Shown here: positions 35,597-47,960 of the stretch, in pieces
Position numbering within the stretch: position 1 is the first letter of the stretch
How the letters are laid out: each line of letters opens with the position of its first letter
Source: Ligula intestinalis
Taxonomy: Eukaryota > Platyhelminthes > Cestoda > Diphyllobothriidea > Diphyllobothriidae
Reading direction: 5' to 3'
DNA: 64,000 nucleotides
NCBI GenBank assembly: GCA_036362985.1
Contig: JAYGXS010000003.1
Location: 46,277,436 to 46,341,435 of the forward strand
The notes under the pieces: model-generated
Seen by the model: only the letters and a program-made list of their open reading frames with translations
Told to the model about the DNA's origin: nothing
Databases searched by the model: none
Program-made: the position numbers and the translations under genes

Positions 35597-35698
35597 ACGA
35601 CTTAACAAAATTAGTTCACAAGAGTATGAACATTATTCAAACACGAGAAAACCCGCTGGATCAATTGTATATTATTAATTGATGAAAGTGTCTTGAGG

Positions 35699-35979
35699 CA
35701 GGAGTTTCTTTGGCGGCACACATATGTTCTTATTTAGATTTAAATGCGTACTCCAACGCTTTTCGTAAGAGAGAAACTCTGGGCATTTTACATGTGATAT
35801 CACTATCCCAACTTAACCCTTAACATTAGCCTAACCATAACCCTATCCCTTACCCGAAACCTAACTCCAGCCCTTACCATAACCATAAACCTAACTCCTA
35901 CCCTTACCCTAACAGAAATTAATTGTGAAGGCATTTAAACATAAATAAGAACATATGTGCGCTACCAAGGAAACTCCTA
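35699..35979. mobile_element. Inverted-repeat element T2 with a telomere-like core
   Basis: About 50 bp imperfect terminal inverted repeats: the left runs AGGAGTTTCTTTGGCGGCAC and on through CATATGTTCTTATTTA, and the right is its complement (TAAATAAGAACATATGTG through CCAAGGAAACTCCT). The 280 bp element carries a degenerate CCCTAA array in its centre. There is no coding capacity. It sits only about 100 bp from element T1. A MITE-type element is the best description; the superfamily cannot be told from the ends. Confidence 0.8.
35813..35914 (+). repeat. Degenerate telomere-like (CCCTAA)n array
   Basis: About 100 bp, roughly 17 units of CCCTAA variants such as CCTAACC, CCATAA and CCCTTA. Read on the other strand this is TTAGGG-like, the common animal telomere repeat. 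It lies inside element T2 rather than at a random site, so a transposon cargo or replication-slippage origin is more likely than a chromosome fusion point. Confidence 0.75.
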
Positions 35980-36405
35980 CCTATTTGGAATGGGATTAAT
36001 GTTTTTATGAAAGAAGCTTCAATAAAAACGGCAATTGTCCATTTTTTTCATTTGCCTTCTCCTGTGAGTGTGTAAGAGCTTAAAGACTCTGCTGAAGTCT
36101 ATATTTGCAAATGTAGGAACTTCAAATAGGTTTGAAACACGTCCTGTTAGTGCTAGCCCACATAATCTACTGCAAAACCAACTGTTTATATCTCGAAACA
36201 CACTTTCCAATGTACATATTAGATGAAAATTTGAAAGTATTCAGCTTCATGTGTACTTCTTTGCCTCTCAGAAATTGGGAAATGCACATGCTCTTTCAAT
36301 ATGCTTAGTTGCTGTCATTGGCAGGAAGCAAATAAAGTTCAAATGGATATCCTTAACATGTTTCAACGTCGGTGATTTTAACGTTCTTTAAACTCTCGAC
36401 ATCAG

Positions 36406-36492
36406 ATTGGTTCGATCCGAAAATCCACAAATTCATGGCAAACCAAACACCGTCACTACAGAAAAGCCGCCTCAAATGCAATTGCTCCCAAG
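36406..36492 (+). CDS. Long-gene exon 10 (87 bp)
   Basis: Acceptor after TTCTTTAAACTCTCGACATCAG and donor GTATGA. All three phases are open here, so the chain decides. It reads LVRSENPQIHGKPNTVTTE then KPPQMQLLP. Bounded less firmly than exons 2, 3, 6, 8 and 9. Confidence 0.45.
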
Positions 36493-38502
36493 GTATGATC
36501 AAAGCCATCATTAATAGTAGAAAACAATTATATAAAGGTCGCACCCCTTTTTGTAATCTTATAATAAAAGAAAAAGAAACAGAAATTTGCGAAGCCGACT
36601 TTCATTTCCTGCCCATTGAGTTCAGTTGAGAAGAATGTTAACTGCCTCGAAAAGCACGTTAACTTTAGTTTATTATTATTTGAAAAGTTAACGTCAAGAG
36701 TCTACAAACGTAATTTAATTTATAATAAACGTGAAAAGATTAAAGGAGCAGATTAGTCAGGTTTATGCATAATACGCATAAGAGGAATTCCGAAATTTGT
36801 CTTAGCCTGTGATAGATTTTTCTAGAAGTCAATATAAGGCACATTTAGACATCAATTGGCCTATATTATAGGATGCTAAGATTGTTAAATAATGCAAAGG
36901 AGTTTTAAAAATGGTATTTTTCGTGTTATTTAAGGTACTGCTAGCAAGCTAACTTTCAGTCAATCAACTTCAGCACTTTTCTGCGTAAATAGTATTTGCA
37001 CAATTTTGTAAGATGCAGCACATATTTTGTCAAAATCTATAGAATCATATATAAACTTGCGAGAACGCAGACTTCTGGTACACCGGAGAACAAAGGAGCT
37101 TCTTTGCAAGAACCCTGTTCACACAAGCACGAAGATACCGAAAGCAAGCCGTACGTATTTCTGTGCATTTAAACTTTTGTACAAGAGCTGTAAGCTCTTT
37201 GTTTTCTGTTTTATCAATACGAGTATGATCGCGCATACACCCAATTGTGAATAATACCTATTGTTCAATGCATACATATTTGCTGTTTAATGGCCTTCAT
37301 TAAAGTTCGAACCACAAAACCACGTAAATAACATGAGTTAATGACCCTATAAAGCGATTCTTATATGTGCAACTAGATTACCAGCCTAGAATCCCATACA
37401 TGGAACTATGTTTGTGCGCTCTGAACCCTAAATGTGTTTTACTTTCAAATGTTTCAGTCGTCTGTTTTATGCATGACTGCAAGCTCTTAAGGTATTTTTA
37501 TTGTTTGAATTAAATTATTTTTGGTTTTTCATAACCGGGCCATGCGAATAAGGTGCAAAATTAAAAAAATTGATGAAAGTGATAAGTGATCGGACTTATC
37601 AGATCATGGTCAGAATATAAAGCCTATCCATGCAATTACCGTGTTTTTTGTCTTTTTGTATATAGAAAAAATACAAATTCGGTCAGATTTAAAGAAAATT
37701 ACTTTGTATCAAGTAATTTTTTCAATGTGTATGTTAAGCCCAGGGTACCTGAAACAAGCCATGCAGAGGATGCGCTTTTCATAAAGAAGCGTGATCATTG
37801 CATGGCCAGTGTTATTACAGATGCGCACTAATAAAATATGTAGGTGTGCCAAAAAATAGGCTCGGGCTCTTGTTTTCAACGCGCCAGAAAATAAAACCCC
37901 GTTCATTACCCATATTTTTTTATTCTAAATGTTTTTTTATCGACCTAATGACGAAGAGCTGGAAACTTGTTTTTACATGTGTTACTTTCCAAGTGTGACA
38001 TGGGAGTATTTATATCAATCGTATTTCTGAGTCAAGCATTTTAATAAAATAAATTTTTACCAGTTATTGCATAGGGTTTTGGATTGTACAAGATGATGTG
38101 TTATAAAATTTAAGCGAGTTTGCTGTCATTAACGAAAAATCTGTTTTAATACTATATTTGAACATGCCTTCCATGCTCAAATCCTTTAAACAGATGTTAG
38201 AAGCATCAATTATGCATCTACTAGGACGACTACCTTAAGAAATAGTTCATCTAACTATCGAATGCACGGTCGTTGACAAAAACTGTTCGACTTTGCCTTC
38301 GGCACTGTATGCACGGAAAAAAATTATTTTAATCATTCAAAAGCATAACATTTAAAAATGTGATCGACGTAATGGGTGAAATTATGCGATGGCAAGAAAG
38401 ATGTTAAAAAAAACCATATTCGATGTTCCTTTTGCCGAACTGTGCACGTTGTCAGCAACATTCGCGCACTAAATAATATATGCATGAAATGTGAACAGTA
38501 CG
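36493..38502. other. Intron-like stretch
   Basis: A short open segment after GTTTCAG (37458-37491, 34 bp) is one base longer than the chain phase allows. Short frames at 37027-37254 and 37586-37998 lack motifs. Confidence 0.3.
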
Positions 38503-38777
38503 GAAAGCAAAAACCCCAGAATTCTGTAATACGGAATCAGTAATGATAATTTGTTTTCATTTGCACTTATTATTTCATTTTAATTAATTAAACTTAAATT
38601 TTTTTATTATTTATTATTAGTTTAATTTGTTTTGTTTTCTAGAAATTTTATCTTTAATTTCCCGTTTTGTTTGGTGTTTTTCTTATATGTTGTCTCACGC
38701 ACCTCTGTAATGCGCCCCTACTATAATCCCTATTAGCGCCGGTCAGTCATTACAGAATTCCAGGATTTTTGGTTTTC
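38503..38777. mobile_element. Inverted-repeat element T3 (about 275 bp)
   Basis: The left end, GAAAGCAAAAACCCCAGAAT and on through TCTGTAAT (38503-38530), is mirrored by ATTACAGAATTCCAGGATTT and on through TTGGTTTTC (38749-38777). About 23 of 28 bases pair. The core is extremely AT-rich with no open frame. It is a MITE-like element unrelated by sequence to T1 and T2. Confidence 0.65.
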
Positions 38778-40948
38778 ATGGCGTAACCTATAATAAACTG
38801 TTACCACAGCAATGGAAAAATTATCAAACCTACAGTGTAAATACTAACTGATATGTCTGGAACACATAAAGGTAGACCCTATAGCATTTAAGACTCTCCG
38901 CCCAACCCAGTCTCCAGGCGCTTTGACTCGGTCTCGTCACCAGACCCAGACGGATGAGGGGGGCAAAAGAGTGGCTCAAGCTGCGTAAATGTGCCACCAA
39001 AAGAGTCTATTTCACATGATCTCTGAAGTTTTGCGCTCTCTTAATTTTGTGGCACATGACATTCGACATTTTGACATCTTGCCATGAGAGAATTCGACTG
39101 TATGGAGTGTCAAAAAGTGATTGTCAGTCAGAAATCGAGACCAACCTTCATTCAGCAGACTTTACTGTTAAACTAGACGGTAAAACGTAAAGATAACGGT
39201 GATTTGATTGAGTAAACTGCCAAACCTAGACATTATGTTACTGGAAACGTAACTTTTAAGTGATGAGCCTTTATGCACACATTTTGGCAACTCGCAGCCG
39301 GTGATCGCGTGATTCCTGGCTTAGGGTATGCGCGGGTGGTGTAAAGCATGTAATGACCCTACTCAAGCTGCGTATGCACCTATCAATGTCAGTCTGGTTA
39401 ATCACAGTTATTTGAATGAACTAATTAACTTCAAGGTCAAATCAAACACCCTCGCTCAACTGTTAACGTCAGCGGACCGTGCACAGTTGAATATATTGGC
39501 AGGGGTAGGTTTTTGATTATGCAGACGCTGAACATGAGGGTTAAACATCACATCCAGCAAGTATGGATGCGTAAAATAATAATAGGGGCTGAAACATAAG
39601 ACATCTACGCCACAGTAAAAGAATGAATGGAATAGCAAAAAGAGGTATACCAATACATGGTAATTTCTATACAAAAGCTCATTCTGGAAGGTGAAAAGAA
39701 CCCGTCATATAAGTCTGACGCTGGTGCTGATTGCAGCGCTGTGCGCATCTATGCCAATCGTAGATACTGCACGCACTGAACGGCGAACTAGTGCGGTAGT
39801 CCCGGAGGGGCCATCAGCCCACTTTCTTCGCACATGATCGCTCTATCCGCGCCTAGAATCCGTGAAAAGGTAACTCCTGTTCATTCGAACAACTCTATCA
39901 TACTAGTGGCGCGTTACATTATGACTCGCCTTCCTTCACTGGCCCACCGTGCTTGTCTTTGTCTACCTGTCAGCGTGTTCTTACCTGTTCTCTACAAAAC
40001 CCATATCCTGTCTTCTTTGTTTTCGTAAACGCGTTTGATAATCGTACGAACTAAGTCCTCTCCGTGGCTTCAGTTGACGCGATATGGGTATAAGGAATTG
40101 AGCCAAGGCAAAACAGACAAAAATATAAGGTTTTTTTGGAGGATTCTCAAGCTTGAGATTTTTCGGACGGCTTTGGACGCTAAGCAAACCCGCGAAGGAA
40201 GAGGAGTGTTCGATAGAGTCAACTTAAAAAGAATTTAAGTAAAACTTTAGAATGTCCAATCTCTTTAAATATGCATCAAACTGGAACTAATGTCACTACT
40301 AGGGTTGTACTGTGCCTTAAAATGGGAAAGGTTTTGCTTATTTTGTGTATTACAGCATTCCAAATATTAGCCACAAGGGCGCCTGATGAGTATTGTGAAT
40401 GAGGTAGATAGATTGATGTGCTGGATTTACTTATGCTTCAGAAAGCAAAAGGCAAGTAGTCCCGTTAACATAAAAATATAAAGGAAACAGGAGTTGCAGT
40501 TAAATGAACAAAAACTGAAGTTTTTAAGTCCCAAAGCTAATTTTAACACCGTTGTGGCTACACCAGCCAACGTAACCTTTAAACTGCAAGCCATGCTAAT
40601 AGGAAGCAACTCAATCAACGTGAGAAAGTGAAGCTGTACGCGAAAAGACACATCTAAGCTGTTGACGAATGGGTCCGCCAATGACATGCCGGGCACGTTA
40701 ATAGAATCAACTGAGTATTTAAAATTTACAAGAACATAACAGTGCTGTCAGCCAACGATTAAAAAGAAACTGTTATGATGAACCGCGTCTACTACAACGG
40801 GAATGCACAAGTCAAATTCGATTATCTGCAGTCCTTCCAACTTACGCCTTCCTTCATGGCCAAATCGTTGGAAGGTCACCTTATCGGACCTTTAAGTCGA
40901 CTGAAGCAAATGAATGTGACCTTCTTAGAAGAATAGTGGCAGACACGA
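38778..40948. other. Intron-like stretch, no firm feature
   Basis: 39328-39516 is an ATG-initiated frame of 62 codons (MRGWCKACNDPTQAAYAP at its start) in a locally GC-richer patch, but I recognise nothing in it. 40778-40935 is open but unassigned. Confidence 0.3.
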
Positions 40949-41415
40949 ATGAATGAAAAACCACTGGCAAGGCCCTATGTCTTAAGCAAACTCTGCAATA
41001 TCAACGTTTTGCTCTGCCCAGCTCTTGACTTAAAAAGCAGCTCCACTTCAAAATCTCACCAAATGGATGGCTGGAAAGGGCCCAGGGATCTCTACCCAAT
41101 TAGTTCTGCAAATTCCTGGCTGACTGTGGAGAAATCTGTGCGACCTTACAAAATAATGGCATCATTCGTCATGGTTGCATTGTTCAAAACATTTAGACTG
41201 AAACTGTGGGGGATTTTTTACGTAAAAAATGGAAGAAAAGTACGAAGAAACGATAGGCCCTCTAAATATCCAATATATAATGCAACTCACTAGATTTTGC
41301 CTAAGGCGTGTTCATTCAGAATGACAAAGCATGCGAGCATGTCAAAGGAACGCAGATGGGTTCGCTGACTGAAGAATGCACTCCAAAAGAACTCGAAAAA
41401 GTAGCTGTCTAGCAC
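40949..41415 (+). pseudogene. Penelope-like element relic B (RT fragment)
   Basis: The first frame contains KIMASFVMVALFKTF where Penelope-like reverse transcriptases have a block of the form IMVSFDVVSLFTSIP. The first catalytic Asp is replaced by Val. After a stop and a frame change, a second frame reads CEHVKGTQMGS followed by KELEKVA. This fits the family block YEQxxGTxMGSPxS...AExxLQxLE, with the PS after GS lost. The catalytic YVDD region is absent. It is more decayed than relic A. Confidence 0.65.
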
Positions 41416-42916
41416 TAAAATCTGGGTTTTGACGCCACTACCAAAAAAAACACGACCGCTAGTAGGCTAGCAAGAATTAAGTCCCTTCTTACTTGTTCCT
41501 TCGCAACATTCGATTCACGGATGAATACCGTCCTTGAAGTTCTCTTCGTGCTCCCACCTAATGGTTTAATTAGCAACACGTTGTAAGAAATGCAACTAAC
41601 ACACGCCCGATCGTCAGCTATTATAAAAAGCATCGGAGGGTGCACAATGACGACTGTGTTAGAGCGTTCTTCAAAGGGGTAATAACGCATTGAAGTGACC
41701 TTGAAAATGACGCCATTGTCTGACGTTGCAACTCTCACACTAAAGACAAGCTGCAAAATTATATTCGTTTGCACATTAAAATAGCACAAACAGGGAGAAA
41801 GTTGAATAGAAGGTTCTAGCGGACTGAGTGGCTGGCACCAATCCCATCACTAGAATCTCATGCTACCACGTGCTTCTTTCACATGTTCTGTTTCCCAACT
41901 AATTGATATTTAAAATCACGAAAAAAATGCGTACCACGACAGCAGTTATCACTTTTTGTTACTTTTTTCATCAAGCGACGTGAACAAAAATTTTAGAACC
42001 CAGGATCGTGACGTAAATGAATAATCTTGGGACTATTCGTTACATAGCCTACGCAATTCTTTCTGATTGAGCACACATTTAATAATTTAGGATGAATTTA
42101 AATGAGATACTCAATCTCTTGTACTTGTTCGACAAAATTTAGCAATCGTGTTTCAACCTCTTGCTGGTATAATGCTGAACGTAGATTTAACATTCTACTA
42201 TACATTTATAAACATGAGAATATCTTCATTGTTAACGAACACTGAAACTATGCAATTTAATGTTTAAATCCAAATTTTCAAGTTGCATTGTATGCTATAA
42301 GAGACGAAAAAAAATCTATAAGAGAACCATCATATTTTTATTAAAAATAACATTAACTAGAAAAGGAATAATTTTGCTTATCAAAAATTGTGGCGACCAA
42401 CCAGATAGAAGATAGCCTTATTGAATCTTATAGATAATTTGAGGGAAAAATACGTTAAATTAAAGTCCTACTGTACACCAATCACAGTAGGTTACTTCTG
42501 ATTAAAACGAAGAATTCGTTTTGTACTTTTGTTATTTTTTGGCAAATTACCCCTTCAACGATTGACAATAAATATAAATACAATCTTAGAGGCGACCGGT
42601 TAAAAGTGAAAATGTCTTCAATTAAATTTACTTTTCTGGTCAAAAAGGCATAAACTATTGAAGCTGACTAAGCCTTAGAGCTCAGATATTCCATGTTTAG
42701 GCCAATAAAGTTCTAAAAGTTCAAGATTGGGAGCTAATCATTCAATAGAATGTCAAGACAATTTTCATGTATCATTAGCAAAAGACATTTAAGCGAGGAT
42801 AAACCTTTATGTGAAGCAATTTTTACTTCGTTCAGTTACAAGTATAAAATCTTCAAAGTTTTTTGTGAATCCCTTTTGTATTAAGCTAAAAGTATTTACG
42901 TTCTTTGCTGTTTCAG
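41416..42916. other. Intron-like stretch, nothing firm
   Basis: A 124-codon minus-strand frame at 41415-41789 and open stretches on the plus strand overlap, with no recognised motif. The remainder is AT-rich. Confidence 0.3.
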
Positions 42917-43021
42917 TTATCAAGCAACTGGTTTTCAACTTCCCGGAAACTACTCCACCATCACACCAGCAGGCAGATGTTCTTTTAACACAAAAACTAA
43001 TGGGGATTCCCACACACAAAA
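42917..43021 (+). CDS. Long-gene exon 11 (105 bp)
   Basis: Strong acceptor (TTTGCTGTTTCAG) and a fair donor (GTAATC). The chain phase reads YQATGFQLPGNYSTITPAG and then CSFNTKTNGDSHTQ. A second phase is open as well. Thr/Ser/Asn-rich like the other members. Confidence 0.5.
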
Positions 43022-44509
43022 GTAATCTTCGCAATATTGTTGACTTGTATCTTCCACGTTATCATTGCTTCTATCAACTGCTTTTGAGGATAAAATGACT
43101 TTTCTTATGACTTTTTCATATGTAAACCAAAAAATTTAAGTTCCTTAGTAGTAAATCGAAAAATAACATGCTTTCAATATTCATTTATCACTTACAGAAA
43201 AGAATGAAGAAGTGTAAGAAATACCGTTTAGTAACACTTATTTACCAGGTAGAGCGATAAGCTATACACTAAAGAGAAACAGTTATTTGCTATACCGATA
43301 AAGGGCTAGTTAAAATATTGAATTATATGTAATCAATGGTAAGTGCATAGAAAACTGACGGGGACCCGTTTGAAATGAAGGGGTTTCCTCTAGCGTTTAA
43401 TCCTCCGTAAAATCTAAGGAACATTATCGCCTTTATTATGCAAAACGACTCTATTGCCCCAAGCACAATTTAAATGTAAAAGTTTACTTATGTGATAAAT
43501 TTATTCTGATACTTAAAAATGTCCAATGAACAAGTGGTTACGAATTGTGTAATGGAAATCTTAGACATTTTATTCTTGCATCGAGTTTGAGAAGTCTTCT
43601 AAATAAATTGGTTTCCTGTCATGTGATACAGCGAATGTTTTGGCAAAGGTGTCCCTGAATTGACTTATATAAAGTTCCTAGTTTAAATGAATTATCTGTA
43701 TTTGAGAAGACTTGATAAACAGAGCAGTTATTTATAGAGGTGGAACGATAGTGACGTACTTTAGTTTCTCATGATTAGACTGGTTGTTCGATAAAGGCTT
43801 TTTATTATTAATTCAAAAATTAATGACAAAATTGAATTGCTAATAATTTTACTCTTAAAACGTTTTGCGAACAAGTTCACCAGCCTATTTAGTATTTTTG
43901 GCGTGATCGTGTTCAATTCTACTCATCAAAAACCTTTTAACGAGAAGGTACTAAGTGATCATCTTTTTTTTATTCTTTCCTTAGACTTTGTTCTCCTCGA
44001 AATTTTTGTATGTGAGGGAAAAATGATAACTGCTGCTCCCTATAAATTTGAGCGAACCCTGACCACGGTAAAACCGTTCACGTTTCTTTGCTGTCCGAAC
44101 AGGAGCTACATATAAAGGATCCTGCAAAGGATTAAAAATTCCTTATAGTTGCATAAAATGCTTACCCAGGTTAAAAAGAATGCTAGTTACAGTATCGTGT
44201 TAGCTCTCACAGGAATGATAGTTAACCAATGAAATGTAAGACGGAACCAAAATCTTCCAAAAATTTGCTATCTAGGTACAAATAATTTCTGCTTGATGGA
44301 TTTAAGTACTTTGTAAAAATCATTTTTCGCGGTCAGTACAAATTTCAATCATGGGGTCTTACTTGTTTTAAATTTTTGCTGTACCCATCATTCTTTACAA
44401 ATCACCAGAAGATTATAGAATCTCAGAGTATGATGAAGTGATAATCTCCTCGACACCTAAACTTGCTTCGAAACAGCATGTGCTAGTTGTACAGTTTCTG
44501 CTGACTTAG
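43022..44509. other. Intron-like stretch
   Basis: After CACCAG (44409 on), an open segment reads DYRISEYDEVIISSTPKLAS but enters in a different phase. No repeats seen. Confidence 0.3.
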
Positions 44510-44579
44510 ACCCTACTTTGTCGTTTATTTTACGTCAAAGGAGTAGCTATGTTGGACGAGCACCATATATCAGCATGAG
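44510..44579 (+). CDS. Possible long-gene exon, off by one base
   Basis: Acceptor CTGACTTAG and a GTATGT donor bound 70 bp. The 5' part in the chain phase (PYFVVYF) and the 3' part in the exit phase (RQRSSYVGRAPYISM) would join if one T of the TTTT run near 44529 were removed. It may be a real exon with a homopolymer error, a decayed exon, or chance. Confidence 0.25.
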
Positions 44580-45705
44580 GTATGTTCAAATTTACTTTAA
44601 TCACCCTTCTGGCATCCAGCTTTTGGTAACTGAAGTGCTCGTCTGGATACCTGACCACTCATATACACCGGAACAAACGCACCGTCTGCGATCCGTTTCT
44701 TCGATATTTACTCCTGATGTCTTTTTTATGCTAACCTTTCCGTTTATTGCACCGCATCTTTTGTTCAGCGTGCACGTCACTCTGTGGCAGCCAACTGTTT
44801 ATGTTATCTGCGAGATAGACAAATGAACGAGTTTTGCGTGCGCACGTAAGAATGTCGTATCCTGGCTGCCCTTATCACATTTAAACAAAAAATATTTCCT
44901 GCCTGATCCTTATTGTTTGTTCTTTCAAACGTTGATGAACCTGAATCATAAACCCAACATACGTCCTATTTAAACAAAAAATTCGATTGAAGGTTGGAAG
45001 CTATCTTCAGTTAACTTTACCTCCTGGTTGATAAGACAGTACTCTAATGGAGGAAAACTCACGAGTAGAATTTCGTAATTTATGCACTATCTGAGGCAAA
45101 GCTATTCCGATTCGGAGTGATGTCTGTCGTAGAGTTGCTGATGGGGTAACGTTTTATTTTTCCAAATCAGCACCAGGATAGCTGCTGGACTTTTTTGCTG
45201 GAGGGATGGTAATTCCTAAAGACAACACCGCATTGCGGGCTATCACACTGATAAAGTAGTTCGCAGTAAATTTAGCAATCGCACTTTTCTTATTCTACTT
45301 TTTTAAATGATAGACATCAACGAATTTCCAGCACCCTTAAATTCCTCAAACTAATCAAAGACAAACAGTTAAACTTTAAAGAAAAAAATTAATGGGGATA
45401 AGTACTGTTATAAATTGCGTTCAGCAATCGATTATGTCTGTGAAAAAAATCACGACGTAAACAAGTTCTCTATAATCGCTTACTATACGAAAGACATTTC
45501 AGGTCCAAACCTTCTATTAAACGCGTTAAATAAAAAAGCAAACTGTACTTGAAATGTGAGTTCGAAGATGCATTAATCATGCACAAAACTTTATTAAGTG
45601 AAAGAATGAATCGTCTCAGATGTCTAATTAATCATCGAAATTAATAGTTCAGAGTGCAGAATAGAAAGATTTGGTTGTCATATTTATTCTTTTTTCATGA
45701 ATCAG

Positions 45706-45778
45706 TATCAAGAAGCAAAAGAGGTGACAATATCAAAGCATTTAAAACCAAACGGGTCCACAAGCACCTCAAGGTCCT
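45706..45778 (+). CDS. Possible long-gene exon, off by one base
   Basis: A T-rich tract and ATGAATCAG acceptor precede it, and a GTGAGT donor follows. 73 bp. One phase reads YQEAKEVTISKHLKPNGSTS. The chain phase meets a TGA unless one A of an AAAA run is removed. The splice sites are good, but the phase is not settled. Confidence 0.25.
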
Positions 45779-47926
45779 GTGAGTATCTCCATTAGTCGCT
45801 TAGCCGTGGCCAATCCTGATGCATTTTTGATCTTATCAGTCTGAGGCTGAAGGAAAGTAGGTCACTTACCGATTTGCTCATGATCTGATCCCGCACATTA
45901 TTCACATCTTATTTTCCCTTTTTTGCTAAAAATAAGACCGTCACCATGGTAACAAAATTGAATGTATGACATTGCTCCAAAGTAGGAAATACAGAGTTTC
46001 TGTAAAACTGCATTTTATAAGTGCAAAACTTAAATTAAATTGTCTGTCCCTTTGATCATGTAAGAACTGGTACATTCAGCATAACGGGTGCCTTTTGTAT
46101 GATTTAGCATTACTCTGAGTTACCAATCACAGTAAATAATTAGTGTGCAATATTCAGTCCTTATAGTTTTCATGAGAAATTCGGATACTTATAAAATAAG
46201 ACAGAAAATGCTACGTCAAGTACACACACTCCCCGCATTCAATAAGATTGCAGACTATTTCTGAGAAAACTATTCATAACTATATATGCAACCATTGCCA
46301 AAGGAATATCTACATGGATGTAGCAAAATTAAACGTAAAGAATTTGATTTAACTTTCAAAATATTCCAGATAACCTTGTGAAGAAAAAGCTTTATTCTTA
46401 GTATAAACTTAAATGAAAAAAGTTGATTGTATTTCAGAGTTTTCACAGTGTATGCCTAATTCTCGAACAAAAACTTTTATGGACGTACTAGGACTCAAGA
46501 TACATTTTTGGTCTCGCGAACTGGATTCACCAGTGAAAAGTCATAGTCTTCCGTTGTCAAGTTTTTGTTATCCCAAAAATGTGTACGATTACACTAACAT
46601 ACTAAACGTACTGATATTTCCGCTAGAGTTCAACTAATTAGTTCCGTCGAGTGTGACGACTTGTTGAAAAAGATCCCCATTTAGTCATGTGACATGAAAT
46701 AGAGCGTATGCAGCCCAAACGAAATCAACTATGCAGACTTAATATACCATACTAAATTCAGATATACGTTAATTAAGAAGAACTTATGCACACCCAAAGT
46801 TAATATTTCCTGGACGTGGAAATAAAAAACTTTGTTTGATTCTTCCAATAGAGGAAGCATTAACCCTCCTAGAAAATACCTAAAGGAGTAACAATCTGGG
46901 TTTACCACGTTTTTTCAAAGAATAATTGAAGTAAATGCCTATTGTCTATGATATAACAGACCTTCCTTTATCATTCAAACAATGCTGCTACAGGCATTAA
47001 CTTTAATCTTACTATACTGCATCCACTAGGCAGGCAGTCTGACGACGATGCTGCACGATTTATATGCAATATACATAGGTTTACCTTCGTAACTAAGGTA
47101 TTCTTTTACTGCTGCCCGCTTATTAACATTTAAGTCACTTTGCGGAAGTCAGTAAATGTACAGTGCTGTTGTCTGTATACCAGTAGAGGATCAGTGTCCA
47201 ACGGCGTAGTTGAACTTGATAACCGGTAGGATACAACCTTATCCAAGGCCAGATCGCATACTAAACGGCTGGGACAGCTAGCTGTCGGCCAAAGCTCTCT
47301 CAATGCAAGAGAGTTAGTAGGTCCTGGTCGAAAAGATTTTGTCCATATGCCATCTACTTCCATTATCCGTCATAGAAACTCATGAAAGACAGGATTGAAT
47401 GAGGGCGGCAAATTAAAAATCGCTGAAAACTATCTGTTGTTGGTATCCATTATAGTATTCAAGATTGTATCGCACTGTACATACCTTGTTCACAGAGGCG
47501 TGCACAGGATGCGCAAGACAACTTCTTAACCATTGCACTCGATCAAAAAACAAGCTTAAGGTCGCTTGGATAGAAATCTGTTCGCTTCCTGAATCCTCTT
47601 CAAATGTCTATAACACATGCAAGTTCGGAGTAGTAGAATCTAGTCTGCTCACCATGGCTTCTGACCGGTTTCACAATGGGGTCTGTAAATATCACTGGGC
47701 ATGCTCATAGACCACACTAGCGCGTAAGCTGGAAAACCACAAAACTACACTTTACCAGAAGTGCATTTACCACAAAATGGCTAAATATGATCTATTTGGA
47801 GTGAAATCCCTTATTTTCACTTGCTCGTGATCATCATCACGCATCTCTTTGCCTCCCCTTTTGATCGCTTAATCACCAACATTAGACAAAACTCGCAGCT
47901 GATCGGTCACGGTACTTGCACGTGGT
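45779..47926. other. Intron-like stretch
   Basis: An open frame after TATTTCAG (46434 on; reads NSRTKTFMDVLGLKIHFWSR) enters in another phase. A locally GC-richer patch at 47130-47710 has overlapping open frames and no motif. Confidence 0.3.
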
Positions 47927-47960
47927 ACCACCACCACCACCACCACCACCACCACCACCA
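47927..47960 (+). repeat. (ACC)11 microsatellite
   Basis: Eleven perfect ACC units followed by one A. No open frame through it supports a coding poly-Thr, poly-Pro or poly-His tract. Confidence 0.95.

Noticed and set aside
35813..35914. Chromosome end or fusion point
   Set aside because: The array is short, degenerate and enclosed by inverted repeats; unique sequence continues on both sides.
37458..37491. 34 bp candidate exon after GTTTCAG
   Set aside because: In the chain phase it contains a TGA; only a one-base change would rescue it.
47927..47960. Homopolymeric amino-acid tract in a gene
   Set aside because: No open frame with splice support runs through the ACC repeat.
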